DNA of 38,985 bases from CAZDKO01 sp964506075 [NCBI: uncultured bacterium] (GCA_964506075.1 CAZDKO010000001.1:93688-132672), one strand, 5' to 3'. Positions 8,205 through 16,825 are shown, numbered from the stretch's first letter. Notes: a model not told the origin generated them from the sequence alone. Numbers and translations: made by a program.

Positions 8205-8297
8205 GAACTAAGGATTAAGTAGTAAGAATTAAGAAATAAGCCAGATAAATACTTAATTCTTAGAGTGAACGCGGTGAACGTCTTAGTCCTTAATTCT
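8204..8297 (+). repeat. Repeat element R3 (short member of the R family)
   Basis: Terminal repeats are AGAACTAAGGATTAAG (8204-8219) and CTTAGTCCTTAATTCT (8282-8297), complementary with two mismatches. Only one internal module is present (CTTAATTCTTAGAGTGAACG to CGTCTTAG), so the element is 94 bp against 131-140 bp in the others. It has the same orientation as R1. A further word, AGGATTAAG, begins at 8197, so repeat sequence supplies the last codon and stop of the upstream gene. Confidence 0.78.
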
Positions 8298-8327
8298 AAT
8301 TATAATTTTATTTAAAGGAGTCTCCAT

Positions 8328-9146
8328 ATGCCCGAATTACCAGAGGTAGAAACTATCAGCCGTGAATTAGATAAAAAGGTAACCGGTGAAAAAATAAAAG
8401 AGGTCGTTATTAACCTTCCCAAGATTATAAAAACACCTGCCCCGCCTGTATTTAAAAAAGAATTGACCGGGAAAAAAATTAAAGGCGTAAGCCGCCGGGC
8501 AAAATTTGTTATTTTAGAAATAGAAGGCGGCCTTTATTTAGTTATTCATCTTAAACTTACCGGCCAGCTTATTGTCGAAAAAAGTGAATCACCGATAGAA
8601 AAGCACGCCCACGTTATCTTTAAGTTTGCCTCGGGTAAGGATTTGCGTTTTATAGACCTGCGCCGTTTCGGGACGATGAACCTGGTGGATAAATTAGAAA
8701 AAATAAAAGCTTATAGCGAGCTGGGGGATGAACCTCTGGCCTCAAGTTTTACGCCGGAAAGACTTAAAGAGATTCTGGATAAACGGCTGACTAAAATTAA
8801 ACAACTTTTAATGGACCAGACCCGTATCGCCGGTATCGGTAACATCTATGCCGCCGAAGCGCTCTTCCGGGCAAAAATCAATCCTTTAAGACCGGCCGGG
8901 ACTCTGAACGATTCGGAAGTTAAAAAATTACATCGGGAGATACAGGAAGTTCTAAAAGAAGCCATAAAATATAAAGGCAGCTCGGTGGATGATTACGTCA
9001 CCACCGACGGCACTGAAGGCGGTTACGAGAAAAAACTATTAATCTACGGCCGGGATAAAAAGAAATGCCCGGTTTGTAATGGAGAAATAAAGACCATTAA
9101 ATTAGGCGGCCGGGGAACGAACTACTGCCCGAAGTGTCAGAAGTAA
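8328..9146 (+). CDS. mutM: formamidopyrimidine-DNA glycosylase
   Basis: Base-excision repair enzyme that removes 8-oxoguanine and Fapy lesions and cuts by beta/delta elimination. The N-terminus MPELPEVETI has the catalytic Pro2 and Glu3. K59 lies in the SRRAKFVIL motif, HLKLTGQL at 74-81 follows, the helix-two-turn-helix reads QTRIAGIGNIYAAEALF, and a C-terminal zinc finger uses C247, C250, C267 and C270. An AAAGGAG site lies upstream of the ATG. Full length at 272 residues. It stands between repeat R3 and a GC-rich hairpin cluster, so it may be transcribed alone. Confidence 0.97.
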   Translation: MPELPEVETISRELDKKVTGEKIKEVVINLPKIIKTPAPPVFKKELTGKKIKGVSRRAKFVILEIEGGLYLVIHLKLTGQLIVEKSESPIEKHAHVIFKFASGKDLRFIDLRRFGTMNLVDKLEKIKAYSELGDEPLASSFTPERLKEILDKRLTKIKQLLMDQTRIAGIGNIYAAEALFRAKINPLRPAGTLNDSEVKKLHREIQEVLKEAIKYKGSSVDDYVTTDGTEGGYEKKLLIYGRDKKKCPVCNGEIKTIKLGGRGTNYCPKCQK

Positions 9147-9165
9147 AACTTAAGAGAACAGATTA

Positions 9166-9214
9166 CACCCGCCTGTCGGCGAGGCAGGCCCGCCAAAAAG
9201 CGCGGCGGGCAGGG
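9166..9214. repeat. GC-rich double-hairpin (REP-like) repeat
   Basis: This patch is much richer in G and C than its surroundings. GCCTGTC (9171-9177) pairs with GGCAGGC (9183-9189), and GCCCGCC (9188-9194) pairs with GGCGGGC (9204-9210) around an AAAAAGCGC loop, so the two stems compete. An outer CCCGCC/GGCGGG pairing is also possible. It is flanked by ACAGAGAACA-type words. It looks like a REP-style palindromic element at the mutM 3' end. Confidence 0.65.
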
Positions 9215-9242
9215 AGTACAGAGAACAGAAGACAGAGAACAA
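9215..9242. repeat. ACAGAGAACA word repeat
   Basis: Tandem variants of ACAGA(G/A)(A)ACAGA occupy 9217-9242, and a related AGAGAACAGATTACA lies on the other side of the GC-rich hairpins at 9152-9166. The same word family recurs at 11350-11380. The remaining 9243-9379 contains no gene or clear signal that I can see, apart from the GGAGG binding site of the next gene. Confidence 0.5.
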
Positions 9243-9379
9243 GAAAATAAGCGAGTAGACATAAAGCACTTCACAAAACATGATAATTTGCCCACCACGA
9301 TTTATGGCGGAAGAATATAAACAGATTAGTTTAGTTCTTTTGGTTAAATGTCATTGTATTAAATTCATGGAGGATTAAA

Positions 9380-10375
9380 ATGGGATATAAAAGTTTTTTG
9401 AGAAGTGCCGGTTCTGCTATGCGTCAAATAGAAAGAGATAGTATTAGAAGACAAAAGGAATATGAAAGAAGGAGAAAAGAGTATTCTAAGCTAAAAGAAG
9501 TTGAACAGGCAAAATTAGAGGTTGAAGAATATGAAAATTATTTAGAATTAATCCAGTCATTACATAAAGATTGTAACGAGTGTATAGAATGGGAAGAGAT
9601 AACAAAAACAACAAAACCTACACAACTAACAGTTTTTAATGAAAACGAAAAGAAGTCAACCGATGCTTATAATAATTATAGACCGTCGTTTATAGATAAT
9701 ATTTTCAAATTGCTTGAGAAAAAGAAACAAAAATTATTGAAAAATATAGAAAAGGCGAAGCAGAAAGATAAAGAAATAAATGAGAGGAATATTGACGAGT
9801 ATAATAATAAACTGAATGAATGGGAGAAATCAGTTAATATTGCTACAAATGTTTTAAAGGGTAATTCGGAAATATACATGGAAGTTGTTAAAGAAATGTC
9901 TCCGTTTGAAGAAATTGAAAACATCGGCTCAAAAATAAATTTTAATGTTATAAAAAATGATTTTATGGAAATTGATTTCAATGTATTAGAAGACAAGGTA
10001 ATTCCGAAAGAAATAAAAGGTTTATTGAAATCTGGTAAATTAACAGTAAAACAAATGCCTGTTGGTAAATTTAATGAAATTTATCAAGATTATGTTTGTA
10101 GCGCGGTTCTGAGAATATCAAGAGAAATATTTGCTTTGCTGCCGATCGAGAAGGTATTGATTAATGCTATAAGCAATATGTTAAATACTAAAACAGGACA
10201 TAAAGAGGATATGGTGATCATATCTGTTCTTATCCCGCGAAAAACTCTTACTACTATAAATTTTGAAAATATAGACCCTTCCGATTCTATGAAAAATTTT
10301 GTTCATAATGGAAATTTCAATAAATCAAAAGGCTTCTCTTCTGTTGATAAAATAGATTCAAATAAATATTTATAA
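9380..10375 (+). CDS. hypothetical AT-rich coiled-coil protein
   Basis: I do not recognise a named domain. The 331-residue protein starts SFLRSAGSAMRQIERD, then has a highly charged helix (about residues 14-55, rich in K, E, R). A conserved-looking CNECIEWEEI stretch near 70 comes next, then a second long lysine-rich coiled coil (about 105-150), and a more globular C-terminal half with IVLIPRK-like beta strands. No signal peptide or membrane helix is present. Codon use (many ATA, AGA, AAT) and visibly lower GC set it apart from every neighbour. It is framed by repeat-rich spacers of 233 and 189 bp, so a horizontally acquired or accessory gene is likely. A GGAGG site precedes the ATG. Confidence 0.72.
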   Translation: MGYKSFLRSAGSAMRQIERDSIRRQKEYERRRKEYSKLKEVEQAKLEVEEYENYLELIQSLHKDCNECIEWEEITKTTKPTQLTVFNENEKKSTDAYNNYRPSFIDNIFKLLEKKKQKLLKNIEKAKQKDKEINERNIDEYNNKLNEWEKSVNIATNVLKGNSEIYMEVVKEMSPFEEIENIGSKINFNVIKNDFMEIDFNVLEDKVIPKEIKGLLKSGKLTVKQMPVGKFNEIYQDYVCSAVLRISREIFALLPIEKVLINAISNMLNTKTGHKEDMVIISVLIPRKTLTTINFENIDPSDSMKNFVHNGNFNKSKGFSSVDKIDSNKYL

Positions 10376-10419
10376 AAATAATCGCTATATAATCCCTAAT
10401 AGATTATCATCCAATAACC

Positions 10420-10551
10420 GGAAAAACTGGTCAACCCGCTAACCGGCCAACCGGCAAACCGTTAAAGTAGTTAAATAGTTAGAAACTATATAGCCGTTAG
10501 GATTTATACTAGATACGAGATACGAACAACGAGATACGAAAGACGAGATAC
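10420..10551. repeat. mixed word-repeat spacer (AACCGGC and ACGAGATACGAA words)
   Basis: The spacer upstream of the hydrolase gene holds three successive low-complexity blocks: variants of (C)AACCGGC at about 10418-10465; AGTTA words at about 10466-10500; and ACGAGATACGAA repeated about three times with small changes at 10511-10551. No promoter of good quality is apparent. None of these words matches the R-element family, but the style (short word, repeated with drift) is the same. Confidence 0.6.
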
Positions 10552-10564
10552 CGCTCACTAAAAG

Positions 10565-11326
10565 ATGAAAACAATCAAATTCTTAGGTACGGCCGGGGCG
10601 CGGTTTGTGGTGATGAAGCAGCTTCGCTCTTCCGGCGGCTTATGGTTAAACTGGGAGGGGACCGAGGTTTTAATTGACCCCGGTCCCGGCACCCTGGTGA
10701 AGGCGCTAAATTCACGGCCCAAATTAAATCCGGAAAATCTTTCCGGGATTATCCTTACCCACCGCCATCTGGACCATTCTTCGGATATAAACGTTATGAT
10801 TGAAGCGATGACTGAAGGCGGATATAAGAAAAAAGGAATAGTTTTTGCCCCGCGGGATGCTTTAGAGGGGGACCCGGTCATTCTTAAATACCTGCGTGAT
10901 TTTGTTGAAGAAATTATTCCTTTAAAAGAAGGCGGGAAGTATGAGCTTAACGGTTTAAAATTTGAAACGCCGCTAAAGCATACGCATGATAGTGAAACCT
11001 ATGGCCTGAATTTTTACGATAAAAAAGAAATTTTACTTTCTTTAATCGCTGATAGCCAGTTTACTCCCGAGCTTTCCAAGGTCTATAAAGGTAAATATTT
11101 AATCATTAATACGGTCAGGTTTATTCCCAAAGAAGGTTTAAAGCATTTAAATATCGCTGATGTGGAGAAAATGTTAAAGGAAATAAAACCTAAGGCGGCC
11201 ATCCTCACCCACTTCGGGATGACCATGCTTAAAGCCAAGCCCCGGGAAGTCGCCGACGACCTTTCCCGCAAAACGGGGATTAAAGTCATCGCGGCGTATG
11301 ATGGGATGAGTTTTGAGATTGATTAA
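10565..11326 (+). CDS. metallo-beta-lactamase-fold hydrolase (RNase Z/PhnP-like)
   Basis: The N-terminus KTIKFLGTAGARFVV and the metal-binding motif THRHLDHSSD (H66, H68, D70, H71) place it in the metallo-beta-lactamase superfamily, in the branch that includes RNase Z and PhnP-type phosphodiesterases. Later ligands are probably H986-type positions in LKHTHDSETYG, the Asp in LIADSQFT and H in AILTHFGMTM. The 253-residue length suits a single-domain hydrolase. The substrate cannot be told from sequence, but a role in nucleotide or RNA phosphodiester turnover is plausible. There is no strong Shine-Dalgarno before the ATG. It stands alone between repeat-filled spacers. Confidence 0.83.
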   Translation: MKTIKFLGTAGARFVVMKQLRSSGGLWLNWEGTEVLIDPGPGTLVKALNSRPKLNPENLSGIILTHRHLDHSSDINVMIEAMTEGGYKKKGIVFAPRDALEGDPVILKYLRDFVEEIIPLKEGGKYELNGLKFETPLKHTHDSETYGLNFYDKKEILLSLIADSQFTPELSKVYKGKYLIINTVRFIPKEGLKHLNIADVEKMLKEIKPKAAILTHFGMTMLKAKPREVADDLSRKTGIKVIAAYDGMSFEID

Positions 11327-11349
11327 TTAGTGAGTGGTAAATTAAAGAT

Positions 11350-11381
11350 TACAGAGAACAGAGTACAGATAACAGAAAACA
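11350..11381. repeat. ACAGA-word repeat adjoining R4
   Basis: Four drifting copies of a TACAGA/AACAGA word, in the form ACAGAGAACAGAGTACAG and continuing, end directly at the left terminus of repeat R4. This is the same word family as at 9152-9242. Confidence 0.5.
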
Positions 11382-11382
11382 A

Positions 11383-11513
11383 AGAATTAAGGATTAAGAC
11401 GCTCACTACGTGAGCTCTAAGGATTAAGAATTAAGACGTTCATTTCGCTCACTCTAAGAATTAAGTAATTTTTTTACTTATTTCTTAATCCTTACTACTT
11501 AATCCTGAATTCT
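11383..11513 (-). repeat. Repeat element R4 (R family, R2 orientation)
   Basis: Left end AGAATTAAGGATTAAG (11383-11398) and right end CTTAATCCTGAATTCT (11498-11513) are complementary with one mismatch. It lacks the TTTCTTACAG linker of R1/R2. Its first core, GCTCAC-TAC-GTGAGC (11401-11415), is a perfect 6-bp palindrome, whereas the cores in the other copies have drifted. uvrA starts 18 bp past the element, so any uvrA promoter must lie within or upstream of it. Confidence 0.82.
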
Positions 11514-11531
11514 TAAACTTAAAAATTTATT

Positions 11532-14417
11532 ATGCAGACAGACAAAATAATCATCAAAGGTGCCAAAGAGCATAATCTTAAAAATATTGACGTTGCGATT
11601 CCGCGCAATAAACTAACCGTAGTGACCGGTTTAAGCGGTTCGGGGAAGTCGTCTCTGGCTTTTGACACCATTTACGCCGAAGGGCAGAGGCGGTATGTGG
11701 AGAGTCTCTCGGCCTACGCCCGCCAGTTTTTGGAGCAGATGAAAAAGCCGGAGGTGGATTCCATCGAGGGGCTTTCGCCGGCCATTTCCATTGAGCAGCG
11801 TAAAGCCGGAGCCAATCCGCGTTCTACCGTCGGAACAGTGACTGAAATCTACGATTACCTCCGCCTTCTTTTTGCCCGTATCGGCAAACCTCATTGCTAC
11901 CGCTGCGGTCGTCCGGTTACTCCCCAGACGGTCCAGCAGATAGTTGACCGGTTACTCGGCTTTCCGGAAAATTCTAAGATTATGATTTTAGCCCCGCTCA
12001 TCCGCGGGAGAAAAGGAGAATACCGGGAAATCTTTGGAACGGCTCGCCGGGAAGGGTTTCTCCGCCTGCGCGTTGACGGGAAAATCGTGGAAATAGAATC
12101 AGCTCTTCCTCAATTAGATAAAAAAAGAAAACACACCATAGAAATAGTCGTGGACCGTCTCGTTATCAGTCCCAAAATAAAAGGGCGGCTGGCTGAATCA
12201 ATAGAGATGGCTCTGAGGTTAGGTTCGGGTATAGTTATTGTCGGTGTGGAAAAAATCAAAGGAAAAGGCGAAGAGCATCTTTTTAGCGAAAAATTTGCCT
12301 GCGCTAAATGCGGCATCAGTTTTGAAGAATTAAGTCCCCGGATGTTTTCTTTTAACAGCCCTTATGGAGCCTGTTCTCGCTGCGGCGGGTTAGGGACGCG
12401 TTTGGAGGTAGACCCGGATTTAGTTATCCCTGATAAGAAAAAAAGTTTAGCCGAAGGAGCGGTTGAAGGCTGGAGGCGGGGAGGGAGAAACCTGATTATT
12501 TATTACCGCCGGATTTTAAAGGCCCTGGCCAGCCACTATGATTTCAGTATGGATACCCCTTTTGAAAAACTGCCCAAAGACATTCAAAAAATAATTCTCT
12601 ACGGGTCAGGCGGGGAAGAGATGGCTTTCCGTCACTGGAAAGGCGGCCGTTCTTATTATTACGAAAGTGATTTTGAAGGGGTGGTCCCTAATTTAGAAAG
12701 AAGGTTTCACGAAACGGAAAGCGAATACATAAAGACTGAAATTTTGAAATTTATGAGTGAGCTTCCCTGTCCGCTATGTAAAGGGGCGAGGCTCCGTAAA
12801 GAAAGTTTAGCCGTGACCATTACCGGGAAAAACATCCATGAGCTGGTCCAGATGTCGGTGAAGGAAGCTTATAAATTTTTTTCTGAATTAAAACTTAACC
12901 AGCGTGATTTTCAAATCGGGCAGGAAGTTATCAAGGAAATAAAGGAAAGATTAACCTTTATGGTTAATGTGGGTCTGGACTATTTAACTTTAGACCGGCA
13001 ATCCGGCACTCTTTCCGGCGGAGAGTCGCAGCGGATCCGTCTGGCGACCCAGATTGGTTCGCGTTTAGTCGGGGTTGTTTATATCCTTGATGAGCCGAGC
13101 ATCGGTCTTCACCAGCGGGATAATTTTCGTTTGCTTAACACTTTAAAACAACTGCGCGATTTAGGTAATACCCTGATAGTCGTTGAGCATGATGAAGCCA
13201 CTATCAGAGCGGCCGATTACATAATTGATTTAGGTCCGGGTGCCGGAGAGTTAGGAGGTAAAGTAGTTGTTCAGGGAACGCTCCAGGATGTTCTAAAAAC
13301 ACCGGCTTCTCTTACCGGTAAATATCTAAACAGGGAGTTAGGCATCCCGGTACCGGAAAAACGAAGAAAAGGACAGGGGAAAAAAATTAAAATCCGGGGA
13401 GCAGAGGAAAACAATCTTAAAAACATTGACGTTCAAATTCCTTTAGGGGTTTTTCTCTGTATTACCGGTGTTTCCGGTTCGGGGAAAAGCACCCTGGTTG
13501 ATGACATCCTTTATAAAGGTCTGGCGCAGAAATTTTATCATTCCAAGGTTAAAGCCGGTAAACACCGGGATATTTTAGGCAGTGAAAACATTGAAGGGGT
13601 CGTGGTTATTGACCAGTCTCCCATCGGGCGTACCCCCCGGTCTAACCCGGCTACCTACACCGGCGCTTTTAGTCCTGTTAGAGAGATATTTGCCAGGGTA
13701 CCGGAGGCGCGCGTGCGGGGATATAAACCGGGCCGGTTTAGTTTTAACGTTAAGGGCGGACGGTGCGAGGCCTGTCAGGGGGACGGAATCATTAAAATTG
13801 AAATGCATTTTCTCCCGGACATTTATGTTCCCTGTGACGTTTGTAAGGGATTACGTTTTAACCGGGAGACTCTTGAAGTCAGATATAAAGGTAAAAATAT
13901 CGCCGAGGTGCTGGAGATGACGGTTAAAGAATCTCTGGGATTCTTTGAAGCCATCCCCCGGCTTAAAGTGAAACTCCAGACTCTTCATGATGTGGGGTTA
14001 GGTTATATCAAACTGGGACAGCCGGCGACCACTCTTTCCGGAGGCGAAGCCCAGCGGATAAAACTGGCCACCGAATTAAGTAAATACGGCGGGTATGTTT
14101 TTACCGGTATCAGCCGGAAAAGCGGGAAGACCCTTTATCTTCTGGATGAACCGACTACCGGCCTGCATTTTGCCGATGTAGAGAAATTACTTGGGGTCTT
14201 AAATCGTCTGGTAGAAGTGGGGAATACGGTTTTAGTCATTGAGCATAATCTGGAAGTTTTAAAATCGGCCGATTACATAATTGATTTAGGTCCGGAAGGC
14301 GGCGATTTAGGAGGGGAAGTAGTGGCCTCCGGTACCCCGGAAGAAATAGCCAGATGCCCCGGGTCTTATACGGGGAAGTTTCTAAAAAAGGGCTTTAAAA
14401 ATTTAGTTGATTTTTAG
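11532..14417 (+). CDS. uvrA: excinuclease ABC subunit A
   Basis: Damage-recognition ATPase of nucleotide excision repair, working with UvrB. The 961 residues contain two ABC ATPase modules: first Walker [13 protein letters not shown] at about 33-44 with signature [12 protein letters not shown], second Walker [14 protein letters not shown] with signature [12 protein letters not shown], plus Walker [11 protein letters not shown]. Zinc-finger cysteine pairs are [25 protein letters not shown] with CSRCGG, and CEACQGDGI with CDVCKGLRF. No Shine-Dalgarno is visible before the ATG (AAATTTATT), unusual for such a large gene, but the N-terminus matches the family well. It is followed by an intrinsic terminator. 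uvrB is not in the window. Confidence 0.98.
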   Translation: MQTDKIIIKGAKEHNLKNIDVAIPRNKLTVVTGLSGSGKSSLAFDTIYAEGQRRYVESLSAYARQFLEQMKKPEVDSIEGLSPAISIEQRKAGANPRSTVGTVTEIYDYLRLLFARIGKPHCYRCGRPVTPQTVQQIVDRLLGFPENSKIMILAPLIRGRKGEYREIFGTARREGFLRLRVDGKIVEIESALPQLDKKRKHTIEIVVDRLVISPKIKGRLAESIEMALRLGSGIVIVGVEKIKGKGEEHLFSEKFACAKCGISFEELSPRMFSFNSPYGACSRCGGLGTRLEVDPDLVIPDKKKSLAEGAVEGWRRGGRNLIIYYRRILKALASHYDFSMDTPFEKLPKDIQKIILYGSGGEEMAFRHWKGGRSYYYESDFEGVVPNLERRFHETESEYIKTEILKFMSELPCPLCKGARLRKESLAVTITGKNIHELVQMSVKEAYKFFSELKLNQRDFQIGQEVIKEIKERLTFMVNVGLDYLTLDRQSGTLSGGESQRIRLATQIGSRLVGVVYILDEPSIGLHQRDNFRLLNTLKQLRDLGNTLIVVEHDEATIRAADYIIDLGPGAGELGGKVVVQGTLQDVLKTPASLTGKYLNRELGIPVPEKRRKGQGKKIKIRGAEENNLKNIDVQIPLGVFLCITGVSGSGKSTLVDDILYKGLAQKFYHSKVKAGKHRDILGSENIEGVVVIDQSPIGRTPRSNPATYTGAFSPVREIFARVPEARVRGYKPGRFSFNVKGGRCEACQGDGIIKIEMHFLPDIYVPCDVCKGLRFNRETLEVRYKGKNIAEVLEMTVKESLGFFEAIPRLKVKLQTLHDVGLGYIKLGQPATTLSGGEAQRIKLATELSKYGGYVFTGISRKSGKTLYLLDEPTTGLHFADVEKLLGVLNRLVEVGNTVLVIEHNLEVLKSADYIIDLGPEGGDLGGEVVASGTPEEIARCPGSYTGKFLKKGFKNLVDF

Positions 14418-14435
14418 TTTTATTTAAGCTATATT
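14407..14435 (+). promoter_or_regulatory. candidate promoter overlapping the uvrA 3' end
   Basis: TTGATT (14407-14412), a 17-base spacer and TATATT (14430-14435) make a reasonable sigma-70-type pair. Transcription would start near 14442 and run into the hairpin terminator at 14478-14502, giving an RNA of about 60 nt. This could be a small RNA or a chance match in AT-rich sequence. Confidence 0.35.
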
Positions 14436-14477
14436 GTAGGGACAAATAGGTAGAATTTTTAAAATCTGTTTTATAAG

Positions 14478-14502
14478 AGAGCTCTTAGCCGGAGCTCTTT
14501 TT
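14478..14502 (+). terminator. intrinsic terminator after uvrA
   Basis: AGAGCTC (14478-14484), loop TTAGCCG, GAGCTCT (14492-14498) and a T run through 14502 form a textbook rho-independent terminator, 60 bp after the uvrA stop and just before the argC promoter. Confidence 0.8.
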
Positions 14503-14510
14503 AACTTTAA

Positions 14511-14539
14511 TTGACATTTAATATTTTAGGAGTTATAAT
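14511..14539 (+). promoter_or_regulatory. consensus sigma-70 promoter of the arg operon
   Basis: TTGACA (14511-14516), exactly 17 bases, TATAAT (14534-14539): a perfect consensus promoter. The start site would be near 14546, about 30 bases before the argC ATG. No ARG-box-like dyad is obvious in the short leader. Confidence 0.85.
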
Positions 14540-14575
14540 GACTCTCATTATATAATGTATATTAAGGAGAAAAAA

Positions 14576-15595
14576 ATGTTAAAGGTAGCGGTGGTGGGAG
14601 CCACGGGATATACGGGTGAAGAGCTGGTTAAACTTTTAATCGCTCATCCGGAAGTTAAACTAACTTCTCTTTCGGCTAAAATTGATAAGCCGGTCGCGAT
14701 TGCTGAACTTTTTCCTTCACTTAAAGGTAAGTCAGATTTGATTTGTGAAGAATACGATTTTGATAAGGTGGTAAAAAACGCCGAATTGATATTTCTGGCT
14801 GTTCCTCACGGCGTGGCGATGGAATTGACCCCGGCGCTTTTGAAAAAAGGAAAAGTAATTATAGATTTAAGCGCCGATTTCCGTCTAAAAGAACCGTCTT
14901 TATATCCCGAACATTATAATTTTACCCATCGGGAACCGGAGCTCTTGGCGGAAGCGGTTTACGGGCTTCCGGAATTTTACCGGGCTGAAATAAAAAAGAC
15001 CAATCTAATTGCCAATCCGGGTTGTTTCCCGACTTCAGTTATCCTGGGGATTCTTCCGTTGGCTCGCAGTCACTGGCTTGATGAATCAGCGTCAATATTT
15101 ATTGACGCCAAAACCGGGGTTACCGGAGGCGGACGAAAGGCGGTATTGAATTTTCTGTTTCCTGAAGTAAGTGAAAACGTCAAGGCTTATAAAGTGGCCT
15201 GTCATCAGCATCAGATAGAAATGGAGCAGATATTAGAAGAGGCGGCCGGAAGTAAACTGGACCTTACCTTTGTTCCCCATTTAATTCCTATCCAGAGAGG
15301 GATTCTATCCACTATATATTTAAAACTTAAAGAAAAGAAAGAGGAAAATGACCTCTGGCAGCTCTTTAATAAGTTTTATAAAGATGAACCTTTTGTTCAG
15401 GTTTTAGAGTTAAACCATTTCCCGGAAACAAAATTTGTCCGGATGGGAAACTACTGTCATATCGGCGTGCGGGCTAAAGAAAAAATAGCGATAGTTATTT
15501 CGGCCATTGATAATTTACAGAAAGGAGCCGCCGGACAGGCAGTTCAGAATATGAACATTCGTTTTGGTTTTCCTGAAAACATGGGGTTAATTTAG
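14576..15595 (+). CDS. argC: N-acetyl-gamma-glutamyl-phosphate reductase
   Basis: Third step of arginine synthesis: NADPH reduction of acetylglutamyl phosphate. The N-terminus MLKVAVVGATGYTGEELV is the dinucleotide-binding motif, HGVAMEL and IDLSADFRL follow, and the catalytic cysteine is C150 in ANPGCFPTS. The start is taken at ATG 14576, which has AAGGAG (14564-14569) six bases upstream; an in-frame ATG at 14555 has no binding site and would add seven unconserved residues. It heads the argC-argJ-argB-rsmA-gatC run driven by the promoter at 14511-14539. Confidence 0.96.
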   Translation: MLKVAVVGATGYTGEELVKLLIAHPEVKLTSLSAKIDKPVAIAELFPSLKGKSDLICEEYDFDKVVKNAELIFLAVPHGVAMELTPALLKKGKVIIDLSADFRLKEPSLYPEHYNFTHREPELLAEAVYGLPEFYRAEIKKTNLIANPGCFPTSVILGILPLARSHWLDESASIFIDAKTGVTGGGRKAVLNFLFPEVSENVKAYKVACHQHQIEMEQILEEAAGSKLDLTFVPHLIPIQRGILSTIYLKLKEKKEENDLWQLFNKFYKDEPFVQVLELNHFPETKFVRMGNYCHIGVRAKEKIAIVISAIDNLQKGAAGQAVQNMNIRFGFPENMGLI

Positions 15596-15603
15596 GAGGA
15601 TAA

Positions 15604-16812
15604 ATGTCATTTGTAAATGGCGGGATTACTGCTCCGCTGGGTTTTAAAGGAGCGGGAATTCATTGCGGCATCAAAAAAAGGAAAAAGGATTTAGCCCTTA
15701 TTTACTCTGAGGTTCCGGCGGTAGCGGCCGGGGTTTTCACTACTAATAGAGTTCCGGCTGCTCCGGTTAGATATAATCGTGAAAAAATAAACGAAAAAGC
15801 ATTCAGGGCCATCATCATAAATTCCGGTAACGCCAATGCCTGCACGGGGCAGAAAGGATTGGAAGATGCCAGAGATATGGCCAGATTTACCGCTGCCGGT
15901 TTAGGTATTAAGGAGAAAGAAGTTCTGGTTGCTTCCACGGGTTTAATCGGGGAAAAGCTTCCCATGGAACACATTAAAACAGGAATTAAAAATTTAGTCC
16001 CCAGATTATCCGATGCAGATAGCCTGACAGTGGCTGAGGCAATTATGACCACGGATAAATCCCCGAAAGAAATTGCCTGGCAATTTTCTATTAACGGTCG
16101 TACCGTCAAAATCGGAGCGGTGGCCAAAGGGGCAGGAATGATTTTCCCTAATATGGCCACGATGCTCTGTTTTGTTACCACTGATGTGAATATAGGTAAA
16201 ACGTTGCTCAGAAAAGCGTTATTAGAGTCGGTAGAACAATCTTTTAACTCTATCAGTGTTGATGGTGACCAGAGCACCAATGATATGGTTATTGTTCTGG
16301 CAAACGGGTTAGCCGGTAATAATAAAATTACCAGAGAGGATAAAGATTTTTTAAAATTTAAAGAAGGATTAGGAAAGGTAACGCAGCTTTTAGCACAAAA
16401 GATAATAGAGGATGCCGAAGGGGCGACCAAGTTTATTGAAATTGTAGTCAAAGGTGCCTGTAATACACAGGAAGCGGAAAAAGCAGCCCAGTCTATTGCC
16501 AATTCTTTACTGGTTAAAACTTCATTATACGGCGCCGACCCGAACTGGGGAAGAATTATGGCTTCATTAGGTTCGGCCGGGATAAAATTGAAAGAAGAAA
16601 AAATTGATATTGCCTATGGAGATTATCCGGTGGTCAAGAACGGTCAGGCCCTTAATTTTTCGGTCAGCGCTCTTCACCAGAAGTTAAAAGAGAAAAAAGT
16701 AAAAATATTGGTTAATCTGGGAATAGGTAAAGGTGAAAAGAGGATTTTAACCGCCGACCTTTCTCCGGAGTATATAAAGATTAATGCCGGTTATTTTTAC
16801 CTGCGGTCATAA
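15604..16812 (+). CDS. argJ: glutamate N-acetyltransferase / amino-acid acetyltransferase
   Basis: Ornithine acetyltransferase that recycles the acetyl group from acetylornithine to glutamate, possibly also making acetylglutamate from acetyl-CoA. Self-cleavage should occur between A185 and T186 in KGAGMIFPNMATML, making the N-terminal-nucleophile Thr of the beta chain. Other motifs are NSGNANACTG, STGLIGEKLPM, SISVDGDQSTNDM, DAEGATKF and YGADPNWGRI. 402 residues, normal length. The strong binding site TAGGAGG overlaps the argC stop region. With ArgJ present the cyclic pathway is used. Confidence 0.96.
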   Translation: MSFVNGGITAPLGFKGAGIHCGIKKRKKDLALIYSEVPAVAAGVFTTNRVPAAPVRYNREKINEKAFRAIIINSGNANACTGQKGLEDARDMARFTAAGLGIKEKEVLVASTGLIGEKLPMEHIKTGIKNLVPRLSDADSLTVAEAIMTTDKSPKEIAWQFSINGRTVKIGAVAKGAGMIFPNMATMLCFVTTDVNIGKTLLRKALLESVEQSFNSISVDGDQSTNDMVIVLANGLAGNNKITREDKDFLKFKEGLGKVTQLLAQKIIEDAEGATKFIEIVVKGACNTQEAEKAAQSIANSLLVKTSLYGADPNWGRIMASLGSAGIKLKEEKIDIAYGDYPVVKNGQALNFSVSALHQKLKEKKVKILVNLGIGKGEKRILTADLSPEYIKINAGYFYLRS

Positions 16813-16825
16813 TTAAGGAAAGAAA

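Noticed and set aside
13582-13920. 112-codon plus-strand open frame inside uvrA
   Set aside because: Alternative frame of the second UvrA ATPase module, which is intact across this stretch; no sign of a frameshift.
15702-16502. 266-codon minus-strand open frame opposite argJ
   Set aside because: It lies wholly inside argJ, which has every family motif in the plus frame; the antisense translation has no recognisable domain and no ribosome binding site.
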